A stretch of 64,000 bases of DNA. It comes from Dyadobacter sp. CY356 (GTDB taxonomy: Bacteria > Bacteroidota > Bacteroidia > Cytophagales > Spirosomataceae). Positions 52,247-60,748 of this stretch are shown here, piece after piece. Position numbers and translations under genes: made by a program. Under the pieces are notes generated by a model. The model saw nothing but the letters and a program-made list of their open reading frames with translations. It ran no database searches and had not been told where the DNA came from. The stretch lies in contig NZ_JAJTSZ010000001.1 in assembly GCF_021440195.1 (NCBI RefSeq), positions 310,001 to 374,000 on the forward strand. The letters run 5' to 3'. The number at the start of each line of letters is the position of its first letter. Within the stretch, counting starts at the first letter, position 1.

Positions 52247-53944
52247 ATGACACGGACATATTTATCAAAATCTTTTAAAACACTAAGCATACTGGCGTTC
52301 CTGTTCATAGGCCAGTCGTGTAAGGACCTGCTGGATGAAAAAGTAATTTCCAGCATTAGTGACGAATATATGACCACTGCCGCAGGTTTTAATTCTGCCT
52401 CCAATGCAGCGTATTCTTCACTGAGAAACTTTTATGGAACGGAAAGAGGGCTGTCGATGACGGAGTACGGAACTGACCTTTACTCAGCCGGTGCAGATGG
52501 TAGTTATAAAGGTTTTCACTTTTATGATTCTCAGCTGATCGGTACGGTAACTATTATTCAGGAAGTTTGGGAAGAGCTATATAAAGGAATAAATACCTGC
52601 AACGCTGTTATTGAACGTGCAGCAGGTGTAGCGGGTGTTACAGATGCTGTGAAAACACAAAGAGTAGCAGAAATGAAATTCCTTCGTGCACATTATTATT
52701 TCATTCTTTTTCAGGAGTTTGGTGGAGTCGATCTGCGTTTGACAGAAACGATTATTCCTACAAAAACAACAAAACGCGCTTCGGATGCAGAGATGTACGC
52801 AGCCATCATCAAAGATTTGGAAGAATCTTTGCCTGGATTGGAAAACAAAGCAAAATCTGCTGATTATGGTCGTGCTACAAAAGCGGCTGCCGAACATTTA
52901 CTTGCAAAAGTTTACCTGGCCAAAGCCACATCTTCTGTAAAAGCAGCGGATGATTACTCGAAAGCAGCAACTTATGCCCAAAATGTAATCAATAATTACG
53001 GCTTCAAATTGTTACCGGATTTTGCCAGTGTGTTCGCACAGGGTGCCGGTGAAATTAATGATGAGGTTATTTTTGCTGTTCAGTATACTACCGATCCTCT
53101 GACCAATATATCTGATCCGACTACAAACGGAAATGGTAACAACCTTCACTTGTTGTTCGGTATGCAGTATGATGTGCAGGCGGGTATGGTGCGTGATATT
53201 TTTTACGGTCGTCCGTTTAAACGTTTGAAACCAACACCTTATACGTTAGAAACAGTTTTTAAAGACCGCGTGAATGATTCACGTTACAAGAAGACATTTA
53301 GAGATACCTGGCTTTCCAATTCTCCGGGTACCTTCACAAATGTTTTTGATAATTCTAAGAAATCGGTGACATTTAAGGCGGGTGATACCACGATCTTTAT
53401 TCCGGGCGTGGAATGGACGCTGGCACAACGCGCTGCAAAACCTTATCAGGTTCTCGTACCAAGTTTATATAACCTTTCGCTTTTCCCGACGCTGGTGAAA
53501 TTTATGGATCCGCTTCGTATTGATAAAACTTACGAACCAGGTAGCCGTGATTATCTTGCTTTCCGTTTGGCAGATACCTATCTGATGCTTGCCGAAGCAC
53601 AAATAAAACTTGGAAAACCGGCTGATGCTGCCGCTTCAATTAATATGGTTCGTCGCCGTGCAGCTTTTGCAGGTAAGGAAACTGCAATGGAAATTACAGC
53701 CGCGGACGCGACCATGGAGTTTTTAATGGAAGAACGTGGACGGGAGTTATTAGGCGAGCAAACACGATGGCTGGATTTGAAACGTTGGGGTGTTTTGGTT
53801 GAACGTGTTAAAAAGTACAACACAGACGCAGTGGCCAATATTAAAGAAACACATAATCTGCGTCCGATCCCTCAAACACAAATTGATAGAAGTGATAAAG
53901 GAACTGATGGTGCTTCGGTATTTCCTCAGAATCCGGGGTATTGA
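52247..53944 (+). CDS. RagB/SusD-family surface lipoprotein
   Basis: This 565-aa nutrient-binding lipoprotein forms the lid of the SusC channel. The start at MTRTYLSKSFKTLSILAFLFIGQSC gives a lipoprotein signal with lipobox Cys near 25; an upstream GTG at 52214 is possible but less likely. SusD features include tetratricopeptide-like helices (FLRAHYYFILFQEFGGVDLRL; AAEHLLAKVYLAKAT) and the C-terminal domain (RLADTYLMLAEAQIKLGKPADAAASINMVRRRA, ERGRELLGEQTRWLDLKRWG). The cargo is not evident; downstream enzymes suggest a sugar derivative. Confidence 0.95.
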   Translation: MTRTYLSKSFKTLSILAFLFIGQSCKDLLDEKVISSISDEYMTTAAGFNSASNAAYSSLRNFYGTERGLSMTEYGTDLYSAGADGSYKGFHFYDSQLIGTVTIIQEVWEELYKGINTCNAVIERAAGVAGVTDAVKTQRVAEMKFLRAHYYFILFQEFGGVDLRLTETIIPTKTTKRASDAEMYAAIIKDLEESLPGLENKAKSADYGRATKAAAEHLLAKVYLAKATSSVKAADDYSKAATYAQNVINNYGFKLLPDFASVFAQGAGEINDEVIFAVQYTTDPLTNISDPTTNGNGNNLHLLFGMQYDVQAGMVRDIFYGRPFKRLKPTPYTLETVFKDRVNDSRYKKTFRDTWLSNSPGTFTNVFDNSKKSVTFKAGDTTIFIPGVEWTLAQRAAKPYQVLVPSLYNLSLFPTLVKFMDPLRIDKTYEPGSRDYLAFRLADTYLMLAEAQIKLGKPADAAASINMVRRRAAFAGKETAMEITAADATMEFLMEERGRELLGEQTRWLDLKRWGVLVERVKKYNTDAVANIKETHNLRPIPQTQIDRSDKGTDGASVFPQNPGY

Positions 53945-54016
53945 TTTTAGTGTTTTGTTGGAAGGATTAATGTGGTTTTAGAATACAGATATTTTGATAT
54001 TCTATTTTAAAATCAA

Positions 54017-54049
54017 AGAAAAAGCTCTCATTTAGGGGGCTTTTTCTTT
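54017..54049 (+). terminator. Terminator after susD
   Basis: GAAAAAGCTCTC pairs (with G-U pairs) with GGGGGCTTTTTC, followed by TTTC. It ends the susCD transcript before the oppositely oriented cassette. Confidence 0.65.
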
Positions 54050-54078
54050 CATTTTACGCGAGAAGTCTTAATGTAATT

Positions 54079-54222
54079 TTAATTTTTTTCGGGAAGTTCA
54101 GGTAACTTTACATTAGCCAGAATTTTTTTAGCAAGTTCGACTTTCTCAGGAAATAAAATCCTTCCTCTGAATCTTTCAAGTCGCTTATTGATTTTGATGC
54201 TATTTATATTTTGTGTTTTCAT
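54079..54222 (-). CDS. 47-aa basic protein, second gene of a two-gene cassette
   Basis: The ORF MKTQNINSIKINKRLERF, then RGRILFPEKVELAKKILANV to KLPELPEKN, is basic and helical. It begins 2 nt after the stop of the DUF6934-like gene (TGA-AA-ATG), so it is almost certainly translationally coupled to it. The close coupling and size are like the small partner of a toxin-antitoxin or accessory pair, but I recognise no family. Confidence 0.55.
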   Translation of the reverse strand: MKTQNINSIKINKRLERFRGRILFPEKVELAKKILANVKLPELPEKN

Positions 54223-54224
54223 TT

Positions 54225-54674
54225 TCAATGGTTTTTTCTTTTTACCAAAAATCCGATGTAGTTTTTATCAATAAGGTATTCTTCAAAAGTCTCATCAACC
54301 AATATCCCGTAAACGTAAAAATCCTTTTTAAGTTCCGTTAAGTTGTTTGTAATCCCCATGCGATACAACCGTGTTCTTACACTATTACTTCCAGTAGCAA
54401 ACACCCATTTAGTAGGATATTTTTCTGTGAATGCGTAAAGCGTAGAAACTACTGTTGCTAGTACTTTTCTGCCGTCCCCATTATTTGTAACGATTTTATC
54501 ATTTATTTCTTTTGTCTTGTTGTCATAGTCACCAAAAGCTAAATTGTAAATATTTTCATCACCTATTTTGGTATACTGGACAATTTTTCGAATGTTTCCT
54601 TTATTCCCCTTACTGGTAAATTCGAAGAAATGAAGTTCATTTTCCGTTTGATATTCATATCTGGGATATTTCAC
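54225..54674 (-). CDS. DUF6934-like protein
   Basis: This is a 149-aa cytosolic protein. Recognisable segments are ENELHFFEFTSKGNKGNIRKIVQYTKI, YNLAFGDYDNKTKEINDKIVTNNGDGRKVLATVVSTLYAFTEKYPTKWVFATGS and NSVRTRLYRMGITNNL. I believe this is the Bacteroidota family DUF6934, whose function is unknown; the name is from memory. It is transcribed against the susCD/DUF1080 genes, with a small coupled ORF downstream, and looks like an inserted accessory cassette. Nothing in it resembles a catalytic motif I know. Confidence 0.7.
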   Translation of the reverse strand: MKYPRYEYQTENELHFFEFTSKGNKGNIRKIVQYTKIGDENIYNLAFGDYDNKTKEINDKIVTNNGDGRKVLATVVSTLYAFTEKYPTKWVFATGSNSVRTRLYRMGITNNLTELKKDFYVYGILVDETFEEYLIDKNYIGFLVKRKNH

Positions 54675-54916
54675 ATTTGACTACATATACTGGTGTATTC
54701 TTATTCTAAGTTAGATTGTTATGAAGACGATTTCATTCAGGCAAAGTAACTTATTGATGAATACAAATTTTATTTCTCACAAAATCACTCCAAACCTTTC
54801 ACCAATTTGTCAGGGTAAAAATGCCAAAATATCGTTATATAATTTAAACTCTTTCCTTCTTACTATAACCAATCAAAGTTATAATTTACAAACAGCCGTT
54901 TTGGCACTAATGCAAT

Positions 54917-56293
54917 ATGAAAATTAACAAAGTACGCATTACATTTTTGGCATTAATCTTATCAGTTTCAATTGCTAATGCCCAGAAGTCAAAAGACGGC
55001 TGGCAGAATTTGTTTAACGGAAAAGACCTGACCGGCTGGAAACAATTAAATGGAAAAGCAAAATATGAAGTAAAAGATGGCGCCATTGTAGGAACTTCTG
55101 TGGCGGACACACCCAATTCTTTTTTGACCACAGAAAAGGATTATGGTGATTTTATATTGGAATGTGATGTAAAAGTAGACAACAAACTGAACTCGGGAAT
55201 TCAGATCAGAAGCCTTTCAACACCTGATTATCAAAATGGCCGTGTGCATGGCTATCAGGTAGAAATCGATCCGAGCGACCGGGCATGGTCTGGCGGACTT
55301 TATGACGAGGCGCGCCGTGGCTGGTTATATTCACTGGACATCAATCCGGAAGGGAAAAAGGCTTTCAAAAAAGATGCATGGAACAAATACCGTATAGAAG
55401 CAATCGGTAATTCAATCCGCACTTTCGTCAACGGCATTCCGGTTGCGGATGTGGTGGATGACATGACGCCAAGCGGATTCATTTGCCTGCAGGTTCATGC
55501 GATCGGTAATAAAGATAAGAGTCTTGAAGGCACGCAGGTGAGCTGGAAAAATGTCCGGATCAAAACAACAAATCTTAAACCTAGTCCAAAAACGAATATC
55601 CGGATTGTCAACCTGATCCCGAATACGCTTGTAGAAGCGGAAAAAGCACAGGGATGGAGTTTACTGTATGATGGTAAATCGGTGGACCAATGGACGTCCT
55701 ATGCCGGTCCTGATTTTCCTTCAAAACGCTGGAATTACAATGACGGTACCATTACCATTTCAAAATCCGACGGTTCTGAAACAGGAAATGACATCATAAC
55801 AAAACAGCTCTACGGACCAGCATTTGAATTTCAGTTTCAATTCAAATTGACAGAAGGTGCAAACAGCGGAGTGAAATATTTTGTTGATAAAAAGTTTAAT
55901 TCAAACGGAAAATCCGGTGTCGGACTGGAATTTCAGGTTTTAGATGACGCAAAGCATCCTGACGCAAAAATGGGTAAAAACGGAAACAGAACCATTGGAT
56001 CTTTATATGATATCATCACTTCTGAAAAGCCTGCGAATTCGATCAAAAAAATTGGTGAATGGAATCTGGGACGAATTGTAGTAAATCCGGATGGAACTGT
56101 TCAGCATTTTTTAAATAATCATAAAGTTGTCGAGTACGTTCGTGGATCGCAGGCCTTCAAGGATCTGGTTGCAGAGTCCAAGTTCAAAAACTTTGATGGT
56201 TTTGGTCTTTCTGAAAAAGGATATCTGCTTTTGCAGGATCATGGAGATAATGTTTCTTTCCGTAGCCTGAAAGTTAAGGTGTTGAGTAAATAA
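54917..56293 (+). CDS. Exported two-domain DUF1080 (3-keto-disaccharide hydrolase-type) protein
   Basis: This 458-aa secreted protein has a signal peptide (about 1-22, ending NAQ). Two concanavalin/LamG-like DUF1080 domains follow. The first (about 25-215) has GWQNLFNGKDLTGWKQLNGKAKYEVKDGAIVG and DFILECDVKVDNKLNSGIQIRS. The second (about 245-456) has GWSLLYDGKSVDQWTS and FEFQFQFKLTEGANSGVKYFVDKKF. Related proteins hydrolyse 3-keto-glycosides. It is first in a run with a Gfo/Idh/MocA oxidoreductase (30-bp gap) and a PmoA-like protein, a combination matching 3-keto sugar processing in the periplasm. Confidence 0.9.
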   Translation: MKINKVRITFLALILSVSIANAQKSKDGWQNLFNGKDLTGWKQLNGKAKYEVKDGAIVGTSVADTPNSFLTTEKDYGDFILECDVKVDNKLNSGIQIRSLSTPDYQNGRVHGYQVEIDPSDRAWSGGLYDEARRGWLYSLDINPEGKKAFKKDAWNKYRIEAIGNSIRTFVNGIPVADVVDDMTPSGFICLQVHAIGNKDKSLEGTQVSWKNVRIKTTNLKPSPKTNIRIVNLIPNTLVEAEKAQGWSLLYDGKSVDQWTSYAGPDFPSKRWNYNDGTITISKSDGSETGNDIITKQLYGPAFEFQFQFKLTEGANSGVKYFVDKKFNSNGKSGVGLEFQVLDDAKHPDAKMGKNGNRTIGSLYDIITSEKPANSIKKIGEWNLGRIVVNPDGTVQHFLNNHKVVEYVRGSQAFKDLVAESKFKNFDGFGLSEKGYLLLQDHGDNVSFRSLKVKVLSK

Positions 56294-56323
56294 ATTTAGT
56301 CTTTCAAAATTTCATTCATAATT

Positions 56324-57664
56324 ATGACTACCAGAAGAGATTTTATCAAAAAAACAGCTTTGGTAACTGCCGGGGCAGCTGTAAGTATTAATTCAGTGAA
56401 CGCATCAAGCTATCGCCGCATTTTGGGGGCTAATGATCGCGTACGTGTAGGGATTATCGGATTTTCTGACCGTTTCCGCAGTTCACTGGCTCCAAGTTTT
56501 GCGGAGCATTCCAAAGAAATGAATTTTGAGTTCATGGGCGTTTCAGATATCTGGAATCGTCGCAGAGACGAGGCTGAAAAGTTTATAAAAGGAAAAGGCT
56601 GGTCTGCCAGTGAATTCGTTAAAGCGCGTAATAACGAAGAGTTGCTGGCTCGTAAAGATGTGGATGCAGTCATTATCAGTACTGCTGATTTTCAACATGC
56701 GCTGCATTGTGTAGAAGCTGTAAAATCCGGTCGGGATGTATATGTCGAAAAACCTTTCGCTGAATCTTTGGCTGACGGGAAACTTGCGCTGAAAACGGTT
56801 GAGGCTTCCAAGCAAATTGTTCAGGTAGGTTCGCAGCGACGCAGTGCACCGAACTATCATGCCGCAAACGACTTTATCAAATCGGGTAAATTTGGTGATA
56901 TTTCGATGGTTGAAATGACCTGGAATGTAAATCAGCCAGCAAGATGGAGACGTGCCGAACTGGTTTCTCAAATCAGAAAAGAAGATACCGACTGGGACCG
57001 TTTCTTATTAAACCGTCCAAAAACAGAATGGAATCCACGCCATTATCTTGAATTCCGCTTGTTTTACCCCTATTCGTCAGGTCTGCCCGGGCAATGGATG
57101 TCGCACCAGATTGATACCGTTCACTGGTTCTCGGGCCTGGAAGCTCCCCGTAGCGTTGTAGCCAACGGTGGCGTTTATGTTTGGAAAGATGGGCGTGTCA
57201 ATGCAGATACTTTCTCAGCAACTTTTGATTACGGACCGTTTGATAATCCGGATAAAGGTTTCCAGGTAATTTATTCTGCACGTATGCACCAGGCAGCTGG
57301 AGATGTGAAGGAATACTATTACTCAAATGGTGGGATGATCAATCTGGATACCAATAAAATTACATCAGAAGGCGGATTGAAAGAAAAAGATGCAGCTGCA
57401 ATGGGCATGAAAGCCAATCTGCTTCCTGAACAGTCTTTGAAAACTGGTGAAAAAATCTCGACAGATGCCAACACAGGATCTGATCCGATGACCTCGCTTC
57501 ACATGCGTAACTGGATGGAATGTGTGCGCAGCCGCAAGCAGCCAAACGCGCCGGCACGTGCAGGTTTCAACCATTCGGTAGCCAATATTATGTCAACACA
57601 AGCTTTGCACACAGGTAAAAAAGTGACCTGGGATCCAAAGAAAAGCGACATCGTGCTAAGTTAA
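56324..57664 (+). CDS. Tat-exported Gfo/Idh/MocA-family oxidoreductase
   Basis: This 446-aa NAD(P)-type sugar oxidoreductase has a twin-arginine leader (TTRRDFIKKTALVTAGAAVS), so it would be exported folded with bound cofactor. The Rossmann region starts at RVRVGIIGFSDRFRSSLAPSF. DVDAVIISTADFQHALHCVEAVKSGRDVYVEKPFAES contains the family EKP motif with the catalytic Lys. The C-terminal beta-sheet domain is complete. Neighbouring DUF1080 genes make interconversion of glycosides and 3-keto-glycosides the likeliest job. Confidence 0.92.
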   Translation: MTTRRDFIKKTALVTAGAAVSINSVNASSYRRILGANDRVRVGIIGFSDRFRSSLAPSFAEHSKEMNFEFMGVSDIWNRRRDEAEKFIKGKGWSASEFVKARNNEELLARKDVDAVIISTADFQHALHCVEAVKSGRDVYVEKPFAESLADGKLALKTVEASKQIVQVGSQRRSAPNYHAANDFIKSGKFGDISMVEMTWNVNQPARWRRAELVSQIRKEDTDWDRFLLNRPKTEWNPRHYLEFRLFYPYSSGLPGQWMSHQIDTVHWFSGLEAPRSVVANGGVYVWKDGRVNADTFSATFDYGPFDNPDKGFQVIYSARMHQAAGDVKEYYYSNGGMINLDTNKITSEGGLKEKDAAAMGMKANLLPEQSLKTGEKISTDANTGSDPMTSLHMRNWMECVRSRKQPNAPARAGFNHSVANIMSTQALHTGKKVTWDPKKSDIVLS

Positions 57665-57670
57665 ATTATT

Positions 57671-57784
57671 TAAACGCAGAAGTAATAGAGTTTTACGCAG
57701 AGTTACACAGAGTTTTTGTGTTAATATTAAAAAAATAATACCTCAGCGTAACTCCGCGTAAAACTTCCCTACCTCCGCGTTTAA
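57671..57784. repeat. Intergenic long inverted-repeat element
   Basis: The left arm (57671-57712) begins TAAACGCAGAAGTAATAGAG and continues TTTTACGCAGAGTTACACAGAG. The right arm (57741-57784) is its imperfect inverse, with CCTCAGCGTAACTCCGCGTA and ACCTCCGCGTTTA. It would fold into a stem of about 40 bp in the oxidoreductase/PmoA-like mRNA. It resembles a repeat family common in Bacteroidota intergenic regions. Confidence 0.7.
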
Positions 57785-57802
57785 CTTTAAACTAAAATCC
57801 AA

Positions 57803-58843
57803 GTGAAGTTTAGATATACCAGTATTACGATTGCTGCTTTTTCTTTGGCAGTGACCGGCTTGGTTCAGGCCCAGAAGGTTGACCTGGTCGATAATAAAAA
57901 GGACAAAAAAGTAGAAATAAATATTGATGGGAAACCATTTACATCTTATTTCTATCCGGGTGAAGATGTTTTGAAAAAAGCGGTTTTATATCCTGTAATG
58001 ACCGCGAAAGGAACTTTGATCACCCGTGGCTGGCCGCTGGATCCGCGTCCCGGAGAACGAATCGATCATCCGCATCATGTGGGGATATGGTTGAATTATG
58101 AGAATGTAAATGACAATGATTACTGGAATAACAGTGATGCGGTTGATCATGTAAAACATGCTTACGGAACGATCAGACATACCGGAATTACGTCCATGAA
58201 AAGTGGTAAAGATAAAGGTGAACTGACTGTTACGGCCGACTGGGTTGACAGAGATGGAAAACTGACTTTGCAGGAAAAAACAACATACATATTTTCAGGA
58301 AAAGGTACTACCAGAACCGTTGACCGTTTGACAACTTTGACGGCAGTTATAGATGCTGCGATGCCCGATGTTAAGGATGGTATGTTTGCGATACGTATAG
58401 CCCGGGAACTGGAATTGCCTTCTACAAAACCTGAAATATTTACGGATGCTAGCGGTATTGCAACCAAAGTTCCAACACTGAATAATGAAGGTATTACCGG
58501 AAATTACCGTAATAGCAATGGTATTACGGGTGAGGACGTTTGGGCTAAAAGAGCTGTCTGGTGTAATCTGACTGGTAAAATTAAAGATGAAGATATCAGT
58601 ATCGCCATCATTGATCATCCTAAAAACGTAGGTTATCCTGCTTATTTCCACGCGAGGGGTTATGGTCTTTTTGCTGTAAATCCACTTGGACAAAAAGCTT
58701 TTAGTGATGGAAAAGAAGTTTTGAATTTTAAATTGAAAAAAGGAGAATCTACAACTTTCCGTTATCGTCTGGTTGTGGCCTCCGAACATCTTTCTGATGC
58801 TTCGATCAATGCGATGGCAACTGATTTTGCGAAAGTGAGATAA
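57803..58843 (+). CDS. Exported PmoA-like protein (DUF6807)
   Basis: This 346-aa secreted protein has a signal peptide (about 1-23, ending VQAQ). It is read from GTG at 57803; no in-frame ATG lies before the signal peptide. The family pattern is GKPFTSYFYPGEDVLKKAVLYPVMTAKGTLITRGWPLDPRPGERIDHPHHVGIWLNYENVNDNDYWNN, with a His-rich centre that may bind metal. It is annotated as methane-monooxygenase PmoA-related, but it is a soluble protein often found beside Gfo/Idh/MocA and DUF1080 genes. Its function is unknown and probably concerns sugars. A palindromic repeat separates it from the oxidoreductase gene. Confidence 0.85.
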   Translation: MKFRYTSITIAAFSLAVTGLVQAQKVDLVDNKKDKKVEINIDGKPFTSYFYPGEDVLKKAVLYPVMTAKGTLITRGWPLDPRPGERIDHPHHVGIWLNYENVNDNDYWNNSDAVDHVKHAYGTIRHTGITSMKSGKDKGELTVTADWVDRDGKLTLQEKTTYIFSGKGTTRTVDRLTTLTAVIDAAMPDVKDGMFAIRIARELELPSTKPEIFTDASGIATKVPTLNNEGITGNYRNSNGITGEDVWAKRAVWCNLTGKIKDEDISIAIIDHPKNVGYPAYFHARGYGLFAVNPLGQKAFSDGKEVLNFKLKKGESTTFRYRLVVASEHLSDASINAMATDFAKVR

Positions 58844-58865
58844 ATAATTTGATGGTTTAATATTG

Positions 58866-58914
58866 AAAACGCCTTGAAAATCTGTCTGTTAAACAGAAAT
58901 TTCGAGGCGTTTTA
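58866..58914. terminator. Bidirectional terminator
   Basis: AAAACGCCTTGAAAAT pairs with ATTTCGAGGCGTTTT, with an inner CTGT/ACAG stem. It lies between the convergent PmoA-like and M14 peptidase genes. Confidence 0.75.
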
Positions 58915-58932
58915 TTGATTAAGGAATTTTAT

Positions 58933-60669
58933 TTATTTTCCCATTACGCGAAAAACAGGATACCGTAAATATTCCTTCTCTCTGTAAGGAGAATTTTCAT
59001 AAACAAATCTTAGCTGCGCATCTCCGCTTTTAGCAAAAGCTTCATCAGATTTTCTTTTGTCTTCCAGCAACTTTTGCAGTTCTGGTGATTTGCTCAAAAT
59101 CTCCGCTGCCAGATCTTCAAAAACGTAACTGGAATAACCTTCCTTCGCCTGAAGAATGGTATCAAAGAAATTCCATTTGAAAAATGAATCTACTGCTTTT
59201 GGTTCAAGGGTCTCAACGATGTAACGGTTTGTCCATTGGTTTACAGGAATATACCAGTCGCCTTTTCTGAATTTCACCTTTCTATTTTCTGTCCGAAGTT
59301 CTGTATTTGTATGCCAGTAGTGCCCTTCAAAAGGTTGTTTTGGCGCATCGTAACTTTGGATATAGTAGACATCCACTTCACGCTCCTCATCTTTTTCAAT
59401 CTGAGTCATTTGTACCTGATTCAATTTTAAAAGATCAATGACATTAAACCAGCCTTGCGGAATAATGTAGGCAACCGGCTTTTGAACTACATCCAACGGC
59501 TCATAAGTATCATAAAACGGCGCTTTCACATTCAAAGGTTTGGTACGGTCATAATGCAGACGATCTTTACCACTTACCTTACTTGCATAATACTCAGGCG
59601 TGTAACCTTTGAAATCAATTTCCGTAAACTTCTCTTTATTATTCTGCCAGGTAATCGCGAATTTTTCCTGTGTTTTCACCGCTTCTTTCGTGTCTTTCCG
59701 CATCTGCAAAACAGATTTTCGATATTGAGCCAAAACTTTTAAGTTTCCATGCAGATAAGCATAAGTTGCCTTTACACGTTTGTCATATGATTTAAGCATA
59801 TGCGTTTCCGTCATTACGCCCAGCGTATGAAAAAGCGCAGCATAACCTGTTGAATAACGGGGCCAGTCAGGGAATTGAACAAATCCTTTGTCAGGCGTTT
59901 GTCCCCAGGAATTTACATAAGGTGTCGCTTCATAACCCGCCTCTTTCAGATATTTGTACATAAACGGAAGGAAAGTTTCTCTTTGAAATTTTCCCAAAGA
60001 GCCTCCCAGTTTGTCCTGTTGTGCGTAGTCCAGCGTCATCACGTATTGATAATCTGCGCCATTACTTACATGCGTATCAGCAAAGAGGTCCGGATCTAGT
60101 TCATGAAAAATAGCAGCAAAACTTTTTGCATTGCGGGTGTCATTTTTGATAAAATCACGGTTTAAATCATAATCCCGTGCATTCCCGCGAAACCCATATT
60201 CCACCGGACCATCCTGATTAACACGCGTTGTGTTATTGCGGTTAAGTGCTCCGCCAATATTATAAAAGGGGATAATGGCCAAAACAATGCTATCCATTTC
60301 CGGGAATTTTTCCGGGTGAAGTGCAATGTCGCGCAGCAAAAGCATAGACGCATCTACGCCGTCGGACTCGCCCGGGTGAATGGCATTGTTGATAAATAAA
60401 ATCGCTTTCCCCTGCGCTTTTAATTTTTTGATATCGAAGATTTTGTTTTTGGAATAAAGAACCAGACTTAAAGGTTTCCCGCTATCCGTAAGACCTTTTT
60501 CTGTAATTTGAATTTGTGGAAAATTTTTGGCCAGAAGTTTGTAAAAAGCGATACCTTCTTCATAAGTCGGCGTTTCTTTTTCACCGCTTTTTTCAAAATG
60601 AGTTTGATACTGGGCAATGGCTGCTGTGGAGAAAAGTAGCAGTAATACCAGGAGTGTTTTTTGCATCAT
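58933..60669 (-). CDS. Exported M14-family zinc carboxypeptidase
   Basis: This 578-aa secreted metallopeptidase starts at MMQKTLLVLLLLFSTAAIAQ, avoiding 26 codons upstream that run through a terminator hairpin. Zinc ligands are visible in NNAIHPGESDGVDA (His and Glu) and LFADTHVSNGADYQ (His). The catalytic Glu is likely in GVMTETHMLKSYDKR. NARDYDLNRDFIKNDT holds the substrate-binding Asn-Arg. The C-terminal half (about 330-578) is an extension of unknown role. Probably a periplasmic or surface peptidase. Confidence 0.9.
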   Translation of the reverse strand: MMQKTLLVLLLLFSTAAIAQYQTHFEKSGEKETPTYEEGIAFYKLLAKNFPQIQITEKGLTDSGKPLSLVLYSKNKIFDIKKLKAQGKAILFINNAIHPGESDGVDASMLLLRDIALHPEKFPEMDSIVLAIIPFYNIGGALNRNNTTRVNQDGPVEYGFRGNARDYDLNRDFIKNDTRNAKSFAAIFHELDPDLFADTHVSNGADYQYVMTLDYAQQDKLGGSLGKFQRETFLPFMYKYLKEAGYEATPYVNSWGQTPDKGFVQFPDWPRYSTGYAALFHTLGVMTETHMLKSYDKRVKATYAYLHGNLKVLAQYRKSVLQMRKDTKEAVKTQEKFAITWQNNKEKFTEIDFKGYTPEYYASKVSGKDRLHYDRTKPLNVKAPFYDTYEPLDVVQKPVAYIIPQGWFNVIDLLKLNQVQMTQIEKDEEREVDVYYIQSYDAPKQPFEGHYWHTNTELRTENRKVKFRKGDWYIPVNQWTNRYIVETLEPKAVDSFFKWNFFDTILQAKEGYSSYVFEDLAAEILSKSPELQKLLEDKRKSDEAFAKSGDAQLRFVYENSPYREKEYLRYPVFRVMGK

Positions 60670-60679
60670 AGTTAATAAA

Positions 60680-60727
60680 AAATTGCATATCGACAATTTT
60701 ACTGATAAGCCTGTCGATATGCAATTT
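60680..60727 (-). terminator. Minus-strand terminator before the M14 peptidase gene
   Basis: Arms AAATTGCATATCGACA (60680-60695) and TGTCGATATGCAATTT (60712-60727) are a perfect 16-bp inverted repeat. The T-run follows on the minus strand. It lies 22 bp after the acidic-protein stop and 11 bp before the peptidase ATG. Confidence 0.85.
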
Positions 60728-60748
60728 CCTGAACTATTATTTGGCAAA

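Noticed and set aside
54721..54927. 68-codon plus-strand frame before the DUF1080 gene
   Set aside because: It overlaps the DUF1080 start in another frame, has no recognisable domain, and has unlikely composition.
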